DNA from: Anoxybacillus sp. J5B_2022
Lineage (GTDB): Bacteria; Bacillota; Bacilli; Bacillales; Anoxybacillaceae
Direction of reading: 5' to 3'
Assembly: GCF_026847645.1 (NCBI RefSeq)
Contig: NZ_JAPSMC010000006.1
Coordinates: 17,437-81,436, forward strand
DNA length: 64,000 bases
Numbering within the stretch: position 1 is the first letter of the stretch; every line of letters starts with the position of its first letter. Below the pieces are notes generated by a model. It had not been told where the DNA came from. It did not search any database and saw only the letters and a list, made by a program, of their open reading frames with translations. Shown one piece after another: positions 35,430 to 44,145 of this stretch. The position numbers and the translations under genes were made by a program.

Positions 35430-36521
35430 TCACCTCTTTGGCGCCGCAATAATTTTTATATCTTGACCAATCGTTTCGACGTGTTTGATCGTCCATTCGA
35501 GCACATCGGTCATATGCGCAAACCCAATGCCCCCAACCGGCGTTTTCGCCTCGCTTCCGCCGATGATTTTCGGGGCAAGATATGCGATGATTTCTTGCAC
35601 CGCGTTCGCGCGAATAAAACTGTCATGCACTTTCGCGCCGCCTTCGACAAAGACAGAGGTGATTTTATGCGCCGCTAGCATGCTCAACAATTCACGAATA
35701 TCAATCGTCGGTGCAGGCATGGACACGATGCGGACGTGTGGACGGGCATATAATGCGATTCGTTCGTTCGGTACGTCGTTTCCGACAATGATCCACGTTT
35801 CCGCTGCACCGTCTTGAACGACATTTGCCTCTAGCGGTGTGCGTAAATGCGTATCTAAAATGAGGCGAATCGGGTTTTTTCTTTTTTCCGAAAGCCTTAC
35901 CGTTAAGCTCGGGTTATCGGCAATGACCGTATCGACACCGACGAGAATCGCATCGTGCCGCGCGCGGTAGCGATGCACGTCTTGCCGCGCTTCTTCGGAC
36001 GTAATCCATTTGCTTTCTCCTGTTTTCGTTGCAATTTTCCCATCTAAACTAGCCGCAAACTTCATCGTCACGAACGGCGTTTTCGTCGTAATGTAGTGGA
36101 AAAAGACGCGGTTCAACTCATCCGCTTCTTCTTTTAACACACCAACGGTTACATCAATGCCAGCTTGTTTTAGTTTTTCTATTCCTTTTCCAGCAACAAG
36201 CGGATTCGGGTCCGTCGTCGCAATCACGACCCGCCCGACGCCTGTTTCGACTAATAAATCGGCACACGGCGGCGTTTTGCCGAAATGGCTGCACGGCTCA
36301 AGCGTTACGTAAACCGTCGCATCTTTCGCTTTATCGCCCGCCATGCGAATCGCATGAACTTCCGCATGCGGCTCGCCTGCTTTTAAATGCGCGCCAAAGC
36401 CGACAATTTCGCCATTCTTTACGATAACGGCACCGACCGCCGGATTTGGCGACGTTTGTCCAATCCCTGTTTTAGCAATTTCAAGCGCTAAGCGCATATA
36501 TCGTTCGTCGTGCTGCTGCAT
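35430..36521 (-). CDS. ribD: Bifunctional diaminohydroxyphosphoribosylaminopyrimidine deaminase / reductase
   Basis: A 363-residue fusion. The N-terminal deaminase (1-145) has the zinc site GEPHAEVHAIRMAG and TLEPCSHFGKTPPCADLL. The C-terminal reductase (146-363) has KFAASLDGKIAT, ILVGVDTVIADNPSLTVR and VFVEGGAKVHDSFI. The ATG at 36521 is used; only a weak GGGG lies 5 bases upstream, and just beyond it is the end of an inserted TnpB element. Its normal leader has therefore been altered: the FMN riboswitch is now about 1.5 kb away. Confidence 0.94.
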   Translation of the reverse strand: MQQHDERYMRLALEIAKTGIGQTSPNPAVGAVIVKNGEIVGFGAHLKAGEPHAEVHAIRMAGDKAKDATVYVTLEPCSHFGKTPPCADLLVETGVGRVVIATTDPNPLVAGKGIEKLKQAGIDVTVGVLKEEADELNRVFFHYITTKTPFVTMKFAASLDGKIATKTGESKWITSEEARQDVHRYRARHDAILVGVDTVIADNPSLTVRLSEKRKNPIRLILDTHLRTPLEANVVQDGAAETWIIVGNDVPNERIALYARPHVRIVSMPAPTIDIRELLSMLAAHKITSVFVEGGAKVHDSFIRANAVQEIIAYLAPKIIGGSEAKTPVGGIGFAHMTDVLEWTIKHVETIGQDIKIIAAPKR

Positions 36522-36524
36522 CAA

Positions 36525-36800
36525 ACCCCGTTACAGAAAACTTACAAGACTTTATAAGAAACTTATAAAAGTCTATGTTTCCTTCCTTGTTCATCGCGCC
36601 CGATTTCGCGAAAAGCTACTCTCGTTTGCTTGGCGCTCCGAAGGCTTCACTTCCCCACTAACGAATGGGTACATGTTGTGCCTCACTTGGCATAGTTTTT
36701 CAAGTTGATGCTAGCATTGAAGTCACGATCCATTTCTAGCCCACACATCTCGCAGCGATACGTCCGTTCAGATAACGAAAGGTGGTCTTTCACATGGCCG
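36525..36800 (-). ncRNA. Predicted omega RNA overlapping the 3' end of tnpB
   Basis: TnpB proteins use an RNA made from the 3' end of their own gene plus the element's right end, with the guide read from the flanking DNA. Here that RNA would run from within tnpB past the hairpin at 36573-36547, and its guide would be the bases just before the ribD start. Position is inferred from the family, not seen as a motif. Confidence 0.4.
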
Positions 36801-37998
36801 CAGCGGCTGCACCTTTTGCTAGACGGATAAAAACGATCTGCCACGATCAACTGGATGGCACGCCATGCACATTTGTACGTCATTTGTCGCTTGAACTCGT
36901 GGAATGTTTGTTCTTGAATCGCTTTCGATAGCTTCCGATTTTTTAACATGCCACTTGTGTTCAAATCCTCGATCACCACATACGCTGGTTTGGTTTTCAC
37001 CAACGTTGCTGTGATCTGGTGGGTATAGTTTAGCTGGATGTTTTTTAGCCTTCGGCGTTTTTTCAAAACAAGGAATTCAAGTTTCCGGATGTTTTCCGTT
37101 TTTCTGTAACGGAATTCACCTCCTTCTGTTTTCGTTTTATTCTTTTCATACTTCCGTGATAGTTGTCTTTGCATACGCTTCATTGTTTTTTCAAGCTTTT
37201 TCACTTCGGGTGTTTGGTTGATGTTTTGAAACGTCATCCCATTGCTGACGGTAGCTAACGATTTTATCCCTAAATCAATGCCGATGCCTTCGCTGTACGT
37301 TTCATGTTTTATTTCCGCTTCCTCTACACCGACCGTTAAAAACCAGTTCATCCCGTCAAACACGACGCGTGGGTTGACATACCTCACATGTGCCCCATGT
37401 GGAATACGTCCTCGTTCCGCAAGACGTATCCAATTGAACTTCTGTTTATTTTTCTTTTTGGAAGTCGTTAGTTTTTCTAGTTTCACATGTGTATCGGTGA
37501 TTTTCATTTTTGATGTATCTTGATAAAAGCTTGGTCGCGTCCGCTTTTTCGTTTTAAACTTCGGAAACTTCGCCCGTCCTGCAAAAAAGTTTTTGTAGGC
37601 TTGACACGCATCTTTTATCGCTTGTTTTGTGATATTGTTGGAATAATTGTTAAGCCAACTATATGCTTCTGTTTGCTTAAGCTGTGTGAATCTTTTTCTT
37701 AATTCACCATCACTTAAAAATTTGCCACCTTGCTTATGATTTTCTTGTTGTTGGGCTAAAGCAAAATTGTACGCCCACCTGGCAACACCGACGCATTGAA
37801 ACAGCTTCGTCTTTTGCTTATTGTTGGGCAGAAGCATGACTTTATACGTTCGAATCATCTTCTCCCAGCTCCTTTTCGACTCTTTTTCACGTTACTTTCA
37901 TTATAAAATGATCATCAGATTTTTATAAATATTTATACATTTATCATTAACAGTCAAAAGCCCCCTTGTCCATTGCTCGCTAGTAGCGCCTGACAGCG
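36540..37998 (-). mobile_element. IS200/IS605-family element carrying only tnpB
   Basis: An element of about 1.46 kb lies between the FMN riboswitch terminator and ribD. On the minus strand its left end follows TTTTTAT (38004-37998) and has a small hairpin (CGCT-ACT-AGCG). The right end has a hairpin at 36547-36573 (GACTTTATAAG against CTTATAAAAGTC). No target duplication is made by this family and none is seen. No tnpA is present in the window. The exact ends are approximate. Confidence 0.65.
36683..37858 (-). CDS. tnpB: RNA-guided endonuclease TnpB
   Basis: A 391-residue intact TnpB. The N-terminal wedge part starts MIRTYKVMLLPNNKQ with VARWAYNFAL. The RuvC catalytic acids are in GIGIDLGIKSLA (Asp195), VVIEDLN (Glu297) and MDRDFNASINL (Asp377/Asp379). 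A zinc ribbon is formed by CSRCG (350-354) and CEMCG (369-373). TnpB cleaves DNA next to a short element-specific motif using an omega RNA, which helps retain the transposon. It seems functional by sequence. The ATG has AGGAGCTGGG upstream. Confidence 0.95.
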   Translation of the reverse strand: MIRTYKVMLLPNNKQKTKLFQCVGVARWAYNFALAQQQENHKQGGKFLSDGELRKRFTQLKQTEAYSWLNNYSNNITKQAIKDACQAYKNFFAGRAKFPKFKTKKRTRPSFYQDTSKMKITDTHVKLEKLTTSKKKNKQKFNWIRLAERGRIPHGAHVRYVNPRVVFDGMNWFLTVGVEEAEIKHETYSEGIGIDLGIKSLATVSNGMTFQNINQTPEVKKLEKTMKRMQRQLSRKYEKNKTKTEGGEFRYRKTENIRKLEFLVLKKRRRLKNIQLNYTHQITATLVKTKPAYVVIEDLNTSGMLKNRKLSKAIQEQTFHEFKRQMTYKCAWRAIQLIVADRFYPSSKRCSRCGHVKDHLSLSERTYRCEMCGLEMDRDFNASINLKNYAK

Positions 37999-38000
37999 AT

Positions 38001-38032
38001 AAAAAGAAAACCCTAGGAGAAAAGTCCTAGGG
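38001..38032 (-). terminator. FMN riboswitch expression-platform terminator
   Basis: CCCTAGGA pairs with TCCTAGGG, followed on the minus strand by TTTTCTTTTT. It lies about 90 bases after the aptamer and just before the TnpB element. Confidence 0.85.
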
Positions 38033-38120
38033 CAGCTATATCGAAAGATTACCTTTTTTTGCATAGCAAACATAGCCCAGCGCCAGATTGATTTTTCACG
38101 AAGGCGTGAGCAACGGCAAT

Positions 38121-38246
38121 CCTTCTCCCATCCAGACTATACTGTCGGCTCCGGAATCGCACCGGATCGTGCCTATTCGGCTCGCGGGCTGAGAAACGTT
38201 TCGTTTCATTACCGCCGGTCGGGAATTTCACCCTGCCCCGAAGGAT
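38121..38246 (-). ncRNA. FMN riboswitch (RFN element)
   Basis: The minus strand carries the RFN signature from ATCCTTCGGGGCAGGGTGAA through TTCCCGACCGGCGGT, AGCCCGCGAGC, GGTGCGATTCCGGAGCCGAC and AGTCTGGATGGGAGAAGGAT. It would control the rib genes, but TnpB now lies between it and ribD. Confidence 0.97.
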
Positions 38247-38271
38247 ATGTTATGATATTCCATTTTCATTC

Positions 38272-38299
38272 ATTATATCACAATTCAACAAATTGTCTA
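38272..38299 (-). promoter_or_regulatory. SigA-type promoter of the FMN riboswitch
   Basis: On the minus strand TAGACA (38299-38294) and TATAAT (38277-38272) are separated by 16 bases, shortly before the aptamer. Confidence 0.6.
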
Positions 38300-38386
38300 T
38301 TATTTCGCGATAAACAGCCAATAAATCGCACCCCATGCAAAGCTTAAGAAGAAAAGGAGGAAAAATAACACCCAGTTTTTCTTCAT
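38300..38386 (-). CDS. Very small membrane protein, 28 residues
   Basis: ATG with GAGAGGATGGG upstream and TAA stop. The product MKKNWVLFFLLFFLSFAWG plus a short AIYWLFIAK end is one strongly hydrophobic helix behind two lysines. No family is recognised. It lies between ppiB and the FMN riboswitch, on their strand; its stop overlaps the riboswitch promoter. Too short to be certain, but the ribosome site and codon use look genuine. Confidence 0.5.
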   Translation of the reverse strand: MKKNWVLFFLLFFLSFAWGAIYWLFIAK

Positions 38387-38400
38387 CGTCCCATCCTCTC

Positions 38401-38844
38401 TTATTCCGCTTCGTCCCACACTTTCACTTCTTTCATCACATCGCCGTTCCGCATCGCTTTCACTGCGTCCATCCCTGCCGTTACTTGGCCAAATACGGTA
38501 TGGACGCCATCTAAATGCGGCTGCGGCTCGTGCACGATGAAAAACTGGCAGCTGCCTGTATTGCGGCCGCGATGCGCCATCGATAGTGCCCCTTCGATAT
38601 GCTTGTGCGGGTTGTTGTCCGTTTCACACGGAATCGTATAGCCTGCATCGCCTGTTCCGTTGCCGCGCGGACATCCGCCTTGGCTGACAAACCCTCGAAT
38701 AACGCGATGGAACGTCAATCCGTTATAAAATCCGCTATTCGCTAATTTTTCAAAGTTCGCTACTGTTTTTGGCGCTTCGTTCGGAAATAAGTCAAATTCA
38801 ATTTTCGCGCCGTTTTCCATTAAAATATATCCTTTTTTGCTCAT
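38401..38844 (-). CDS. ppiB: Peptidyl-prolyl cis-trans isomerase B (cyclophilin)
   Basis: A 147-residue cytosolic cyclophilin. Active-site blocks: [31 protein letters not shown] with the catalytic Arg, [21 protein letters not shown] and [18 protein letters not shown]. It accelerates proline isomerisation in folding proteins. The ATG at 38844 follows GGGG; the 11 codons before it are unlikely to be used. Confidence 0.94.
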   Translation of the reverse strand: MSKKGYILMENGAKIEFDLFPNEAPKTVANFEKLANSGFYNGLTFHRVIRGFVSQGGCPRGNGTGDAGYTIPCETDNNPHKHIEGALSMAHRGRNTGSCQFFIVHEPQPHLDGVHTVFGQVTAGMDAVKAMRNGDVMKEVKVWDEAE

Positions 38845-38986
38845 ATGCTCAGTCCCCTTTCTTTTCTCCCCTATCATACCATTGTTTCACGCACAAAAAA
38901 AGTAAGCCGCTTTTTGCTTCTATCTTGTCCGATTTGTATGTAGAATAGGAATGATGGCAATAAGGAAGGTGAAGGAGGTTATTCCA

Positions 38987-39868
38987 ATGAAGAAGATGTT
39001 TACCGGCTGGTTAGCGGTCATAATGGTGCTCATGTTTCCTGCCTTTGCCGCAGCGGATGCCGCAGAAGGCGATGTCATTATTACGCTAGGAGAAAATTTA
39101 ACGGAAGCGCAAAAGCAGCAAGTATTAAACGAAATGAATGCGCCGCAAAATGCGCAAACGATTACCGTTTCTAATGCCGAAGAGCATAAATATCTCGACG
39201 GATTGATTCCGAAAGCGCAAATTGGCACAAAAGCGATTTCGTCGTCGATGATTACCATTGGCGCAGAAGGTTCAGGATTAGATGTCGAAACGCATAACAT
39301 TACATGGGTGACAAAAGAAATGTACACGAACGCGCTTATTACCGCCGGCGTGAAAGATGCGAAAATTTACATTACCGCCCCGTTTCCGGTATCCGGCACA
39401 GCCGCCCTTACTGGTTTGATGAAGGCGTACGAAATTTCGTCGGACAAAGTCATCCCAGAAGACGTCAAAAAAGTCGCGAATGAAGAGATGGTAAAAACGG
39501 CGCAGCTCGCCAAATCAATCGGCAACGAGCAAGCGGTCGCCCTTTTGGCAAAAATTAAAGAAGAAATCGCGAAAAATCCGCCGCAAACAGATGCCGACAT
39601 GCGTGCCCTCATTGAACGAGTGGCAAAAGATTTAGGCATTACGCTTACGCCGGATGAAATGAACAGCCTCATCTCGCTGTTTAACAAAATGAAAAACTTA
39701 AACATTGACTGGAACGAAGTGAACGACCAACTAAATAAGGCAAAAGAAAAACTTTCCGCCTTCTTGCAATCAGAAGAAGGAAAAACGTTTATTCAAAACA
39801 TCATCGACATATTAAAAGAAATTTGGCAAGCGATTAAATCTGCGTTCACATCCGAACCGCAAAAATAA
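38987..39868 (+). CDS. ypuA: DUF1002 secreted protein YpuA
   Basis: A 293-residue exported protein. Signal peptide MKKMFTGWLAVIMVLMFPAFAAADA; the mature part begins with DVIITLGENLTEAQKQQVLNEM and contains ITVSNAEEHKYLDGLIPKAQIGTKAISSSMIT and ITAPFPVSGTAALTGLMKAYE, the DUF1002 signature. Length matches B. subtilis YpuA, a SigM-related envelope protein of unknown activity. GGAGG lies 8 bases before the ATG. Confidence 0.88.
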   Translation: MKKMFTGWLAVIMVLMFPAFAAADAAEGDVIITLGENLTEAQKQQVLNEMNAPQNAQTITVSNAEEHKYLDGLIPKAQIGTKAISSSMITIGAEGSGLDVETHNITWVTKEMYTNALITAGVKDAKIYITAPFPVSGTAALTGLMKAYEISSDKVIPEDVKKVANEEMVKTAQLAKSIGNEQAVALLAKIKEEIAKNPPQTDADMRALIERVAKDLGITLTPDEMNSLISLFNKMKNLNIDWNEVNDQLNKAKEKLSAFLQSEEGKTFIQNIIDILKEIWQAIKSAFTSEPQK

Positions 39869-39902
39869 AAAGGCTGAACCATCAGCCTTTTTATTTTTAT
39901 TT
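39866..39902 (+). terminator. Terminator after ypuA
   Basis: AAAAAGGCTGA pairs with TCAGCCTTTTT, followed by ATTTTTATTT. Confidence 0.85.
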
Positions 39903-39990
39903 CCAAAAGCCATCTACCATTGCTACATTTCCCTACGTTTTCGCGCTTAACGACGACAATGTATTCTATTCTGAAATAATATATGAATCC

Positions 39991-40062
39991 ACGAGTGTTG
40001 ATTATCCATTATTTCACTAAAAACACAGAATCATGTGGCGGAACACAAGCTTTTCTGCCTCT
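39991..40062. repeat. Truncated second copy of the palindromic element end
   Basis: About 72 bases from CACGAGTGTTGATTATCCAT to CTTTTCTGCCTCTTG match the left arm of the 31.8-kb element (31800-31872) with roughly 85-90 % identity by eye. The match then stops and no right end or target duplication is found, so this is a degraded copy. The rest of 40063-40235 holds nothing that I recognise. Confidence 0.75.
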
Positions 40063-40239
40063 TGAGAAGGCATTTGCAACCGATAAAGAAAAGTAAAAAA
40101 TTACAGCTAATGCCGGGCGTTTATTTCCACTGTGAAAGATATGATAATAACAGCATGCTTTCCCTATAACATTAGGATATAATTCTGTCTTCAAATAAAT
40201 ACACTGAGCAAGTAAAATCAGAAAACGGCGCCCAGCAGA

Positions 40240-40274
40240 AAACAGGCTTCTGACAACAGAAGCCTGTGTTATCT
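40240..40274 (-). terminator. Terminator after lysA
   Basis: ACAGGCTTCTG pairs with CAGAAGCCTGT, followed on the minus strand by TTTTCTGC. Confidence 0.75.
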
Positions 40275-41594
40275 TTATTGCCCGACCCTCGCCCTTAGCG
40301 GCACATCAAGCCGCACTAAATCTTCATACGTTTCGCGTTTCACAACAAGCTGCGCCTCGCCGTTTTCGACAAAGACGACGGCTGGACGCGGCAAACGGTT
40401 ATAGTTGTTCGCCATCGAATAGCCGTACGCACCGGTGCAAAATACCGCTAAATAGTCGCCTGCTTCTGCTTTCGGAAGCGGTAAGTCCCAAATAAGCATA
40501 TCGCCTGACTCGCAGCATTTCCCCGCAATCGCAACGACTTCTTCGTTCGCATCAAGCACGCGGTTGGCGAGCACCGCTTCATATTTCGCCTCATAAAGCG
40601 CTGGGCGAATGTTGTCGCTCATGCCGCCATCGACCGCCACATAATGGCGCACGTTCGGCACTTCTTTGCGCGAGCCGATCGAATAAATCGTCGTCCCGGC
40701 ATCGCCAACGAGCGAGCGCCCTGGCTCAATCCAAATTTCCGGCAGCGGGAGATGGAACTCTTCCACTTGTTTTTTCACTTCCGCAATAATTTGCTCGACG
40801 TATTGCGCCGCTGGCAGCGGGTCGTCTTCGTTCGTATAACGAATCCCAAAGCCGCCGCCGAGGTTGACGACTTGGGGAACAAATCCGTGCGCCTCACGCC
40901 AAACAGCGATTTTTTGGAAAATTTTTCGCGCTGCCAATACAAAGCCTGTCGTCTCAAAAATTTGCGAGCCAATATGGCAATGAATGCCTAACACATGAAG
41001 CGACCCTGACCGCAGCGCTTGCCGTAGCGCTTCGTCTGCTTGCCCGTTATTTAAATCAAAGCCAAACTTCGAATCTTCTTGCCCGGTTAAAATATAATCG
41101 TGCGTATGCGCCTCGATTCCTGGCGTCACCCGAAGCAAAATGTCCGTTACCGTTTCTCGCTGGCGGCTCAGCTCTTCTAGTAATTGCAATTCATAAAAAT
41201 TGTCAACAACGATGCAACCAACGCCGCATTCAAGCGCCATTTCCAATTCCGAACGGCTTTTGTTGTTTCCATGAAAATGAATGCGCTCTGGCGGAAATCC
41301 CGCTTTTAGCGCTGTATACAATTCCCCGCCCGACACGACATCAAGCGACAGTCCTTCTTCTTCGACAAGTTGGATAATCGCAATCGTCGAAAACGCTTTG
41401 CTCGCGTATGCGACTTGCGCGTTTACTCCATGCTTTTCAAACGCTTCTTTAAACGCGCGGGCGCGGGCGCGAATGAGCGCCACATCATAAATATACAGCG
41501 GTGTGCCATATTCTTCTGCAAGCATCACGACGTCTACACCGCCGATTTCTAAATGCCCTTTTTCATTCACACGACTCGTTCCGTGGAAAAACAT
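40275..41594 (-). CDS. lysA: Diaminopimelate decarboxylase
   Basis: A 439-residue fold-type III PLP enzyme that makes L-lysine from meso-diaminopimelate. VAYASKAFSTIAI carries the PLP lysine; HFHGNNKSRSELEMAL, GIHCHIGSQI, NLGGGFGIRY, EPGRSLVGDAG and GKCCESGDMLIWD (active-site Cys) are all present. It adjoins the spoVA operon, as in B. subtilis. GAGGG lies before the ATG. Confidence 0.96.
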   Translation of the reverse strand: MFFHGTSRVNEKGHLEIGGVDVVMLAEEYGTPLYIYDVALIRARARAFKEAFEKHGVNAQVAYASKAFSTIAIIQLVEEEGLSLDVVSGGELYTALKAGFPPERIHFHGNNKSRSELEMALECGVGCIVVDNFYELQLLEELSRQRETVTDILLRVTPGIEAHTHDYILTGQEDSKFGFDLNNGQADEALRQALRSGSLHVLGIHCHIGSQIFETTGFVLAARKIFQKIAVWREAHGFVPQVVNLGGGFGIRYTNEDDPLPAAQYVEQIIAEVKKQVEEFHLPLPEIWIEPGRSLVGDAGTTIYSIGSRKEVPNVRHYVAVDGGMSDNIRPALYEAKYEAVLANRVLDANEEVVAIAGKCCESGDMLIWDLPLPKAEAGDYLAVFCTGAYGYSMANNYNRLPRPAVVFVENGEAQLVVKRETYEDLVRLDVPLRARVGQ

Positions 41595-41665
41595 GCCGAT
41601 CCCTCATTCCGACAGATTAAATATTCAAAACCATTCATTTTTATGCGAACCGAAAGCAAAAAAGA

Positions 41666-41708
41666 CAGTTAACGAACGAATATTAACTGCCTTTTCTGCG
41701 GGAAAAAG
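41666..41708 (-). terminator. Terminator at the end of the spoVA operon
   Basis: AAAGGCAGTTAAT pairs with GTTAACTGTCTTTTTT on the minus strand with a short loop and T-run. Confidence 0.7.
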
Positions 41709-41761
41709 ATTACGTATAACGTATCACAATTTTAAGAAAGTTGCAATATAAATCTTTTCCA

Positions 41762-43234
41762 TTATGTCGGTTGTTTTTGTTGATTTTGCGGATGGACGAT
41801 GCTTGGGCGAACCGTCGTCCCTGCGACCGAACGGCGCACTAAAATTTGCAAAAACGCCGCTGGGTCAAACGGGATAAACGGCCACAAGTACGGTGTATTG
41901 AGCGATCGAATGCGCACGAGCCAAATGAGGTAAACGGTCGTGCCAATCACAAGCCCTGGCACTTTAAACACCGCGACAGCAAGTGCGAGTGCAAGACGGG
42001 CAATTTTATTGGCGATGCTTAACTCATAGCTTGGCGTCGCAAACGAACCGATCGCCGCTACCGCCACATACAAAATGACTTCTGGCACAAATAAGCCGAC
42101 ATCGATAGCAATTTGCCCAATTAAGACGGCAGCGATTAACCCCATTGCCGTCGACAGCGGCGTCGGCGTATGAATCGCAGCCATCCGCAAAAACTCAATC
42201 CCGAAATCAGCGATAAAAATTTGCACAATGACCGGAATATTCGTATGTTTATTTGGCCCGATATACGACAGTTTCTCCGGGAGCAATGATGGGTCTAATA
42301 CAAATAACACCCACAGCGGCAACAAAAAGAGCGACGCCAAAATGCCTAAAAACCGCACCCAACGGACAAACGTCCCGACCGCTGGATTTTGCCGATACTC
42401 TTCGGCGTGCTGCACATGATGGAAAAACGTCGTCGGCGTAATAATGACGCTTGGCGACGTATCAACCATAATAATGACATGCCCTTCTAGTAAATGCGTC
42501 GCCGCTACATCAGGGCGTTCCGTATAACGCACAAGCGGGTACGGGTTATACCCTTGTTTCACTAAAAACTCTTCGATTGTTTTATCCCCCATCGTAAGGC
42601 CGTCAATTTTAATTTGCTGAATTTCTTTTTTCACTAGCTCGACAAGCCCTGGATCAGCGACGTCTTTAATATAAGCGATGCAAACATCCGTTTTCGACCG
42701 CTCGCCGACTTGAATAATTTCAAACCGCAACCGCTCATCGCGAATGCGCCGTCTTGTTAGCGCGGTGTTGACGATAATGTTTTCGACATAGCCATCGCGC
42801 GCACCACGTACGACTTTTTCTGTATCTGGCTCTTGCGGCTGGCGGCCAGGATAGCTGCGCACATCGACAATAAAGCCGCTCGTCTCCCCTTCTAATAAAA
42901 TAACAATCAACCCTGACAACAATTTATCAATCGCTTCGTTTAAATTGTCAACCGAACTTACTTGCTGGTGGACGAGGCGGTTTTCCAGAATTTGTTTCGC
43001 CTGCGCCGTTTGTCGCTCTCGGTCGTTAATTTGCACGATTTGCTTTAACAATTCGATTAAATATTGCGTATCGCAAAGCCCGTTGCAATAATAAATGTGC
43101 ACTTCTTTTTTCAAAATATATACTTTTCGTATACCTAAATCGAAGCTTGTCCCGATCCCGATTTTTTCTTTTAAATACGCTTCGTTATCGGCAAGGTTAG
43201 CAAAAATCGGCACTTTTTTTTCTGTCATCGTCAC
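41762..43234 (-). CDS. spoVAF: Stage V sporulation protein AF
   Basis: A 490-residue GerA-family membrane protein. The soluble N-terminal domain has [38 protein letters not shown], the GerA/SpoVAF hallmark; the C-terminal half has four or five membrane helices ([41 protein letters not shown]). It is the last gene of the spoVA operon, linked to dipicolinate movement and germination. The GTG at 43234 has GGAG 8 bases upstream; ATG at 43228 is also possible. Confidence 0.93.
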   Translation of the reverse strand: MTMTEKKVPIFANLADNEAYLKEKIGIGTSFDLGIRKVYILKKEVHIYYCNGLCDTQYLIELLKQIVQINDRERQTAQAKQILENRLVHQQVSSVDNLNEAIDKLLSGLIVILLEGETSGFIVDVRSYPGRQPQEPDTEKVVRGARDGYVENIIVNTALTRRRIRDERLRFEIIQVGERSKTDVCIAYIKDVADPGLVELVKKEIQQIKIDGLTMGDKTIEEFLVKQGYNPYPLVRYTERPDVAATHLLEGHVIIMVDTSPSVIITPTTFFHHVQHAEEYRQNPAVGTFVRWVRFLGILASLFLLPLWVLFVLDPSLLPEKLSYIGPNKHTNIPVIVQIFIADFGIEFLRMAAIHTPTPLSTAMGLIAAVLIGQIAIDVGLFVPEVILYVAVAAIGSFATPSYELSIANKIARLALALAVAVFKVPGLVIGTTVYLIWLVRIRSLNTPYLWPFIPFDPAAFLQILVRRSVAGTTVRPSIVHPQNQQKQPT

Positions 43235-43796
43235 GTAGCCCACTCCTTTCTAAAATTAACTCAACCGCTTTTTTCGTAATGGGGGACCCATATTTTATAT
43301 GGTCGCGATAGCCCATTTTCCCAATATCGCCAATGCCAACGATGATCGGAATGTTTAATTGCTCGAGACAATATACCGTATCGCCATTAATGCGCCCTAC
43401 GTCTAATTCGCGAATCCCTTCTTTATCGACGCCATATTCGGTTAAATAGCCGTCACGGTCGATGCTGACATCGACTTTTGTCCATTCGTGCTGATGGGTG
43501 TTTGACGCAACGGCAATCGCACCGATCACCTCGATTTGCTGATGGGTCGCAACATATTTTAACGCCTGCTCCCCTGCTCCTTCACCAATCGCACCGCAAT
43601 CATCAAACATGACAAACACAGGATCGTAAGGGGTTTGTAAAATAAGGCGTACAAGTTCTTTTCCTGTCAACACCGACGGGTTTCCGCGCGAGCGGCTAAT
43701 GCAGCGGCCGCCGACTTCTTTTGCGACATGCTCAATCGTTCGCCATGCAAACTCATCTCCATCCGTTACAATAATGACCCGTCTTTTTCTCATCAT
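43197..43796 (-). CDS. spoVAEa: Stage V sporulation protein AEa
   Basis: A 199-residue soluble protein. [38 protein letters not shown] and [23 protein letters not shown] are the SpoVAE(a) signature. It lies between spoVAEb and spoVAF and overlaps spoVAF. Its role in dipicolinate handling is not well defined. AAAGGA precedes the ATG pair at 43796/43793. Confidence 0.92.
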   Translation of the reverse strand: MMRKRRVIIVTDGDEFAWRTIEHVAKEVGGRCISRSRGNPSVLTGKELVRLILQTPYDPVFVMFDDCGAIGEGAGEQALKYVATHQQIEVIGAIAVASNTHQHEWTKVDVSIDRDGYLTEYGVDKEGIRELDVGRINGDTVYCLEQLNIPIIVGIGDIGKMGYRDHIKYGSPITKKAVELILERSGLRDDDRKKSADFC

Positions 43797-43799
43797 GCT

Positions 43800-44144
43800 C
43801 TATCCTTTCGGTTTGCAAATAAGTGCGGTAAAAAACGAAAGAACAATCATCGCTACGATCTCTACCCCGACGAGGCGAAAGACGTTCGCGCCTGCTTCTA
43901 TCACGTTTTGTTCTGTTGTTGCGATAACGCCTTTAATCAACCAGTAGCCAAAGCCGCTCATCGGCAACAGCGCCCCCATTCCAGCGATGTCGACTAGCCA
44001 ATCATATACGCCTAATGCACCTAAAACAACACCAGCCAACACTAAACCGATTACAACTTGCATTTGCGAAAATTTATAATCCATAAATAACTGCGCAACT
44101 CCACAAATGAAACCACCGACGAAAAATGCCGACCAATACTCCAT
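43800..44144 (-). CDS. spoVAEb: Stage V sporulation protein AEb
   Basis: A 114-residue protein with three hydrophobic helices: AFFVGGFICGVAQLFMDY, QVVIGLVLAGVVLGALGVYDWL and VEIVAMIVLSFFTALI. It is homologous to SpoVAC (see the shared GAxxxIxxF-type loop, MGALLPMSGFGYWLIKG) and part of the inner-membrane dipicolinate channel complex. One base separates it from spoVAD. Confidence 0.93.
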   Translation of the reverse strand: MEYWSAFFVGGFICGVAQLFMDYKFSQMQVVIGLVLAGVVLGALGVYDWLVDIAGMGALLPMSGFGYWLIKGVIATTEQNVIEAGANVFRLVGVEIVAMIVLSFFTALICKPKG

Positions 44145-44145
44145 G

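Noticed and set aside
38920..39327. 135-codon frame antisense to ypuA
   Set aside because: Antisense to a well-supported secreted-protein gene; composition typical of a reverse shadow.
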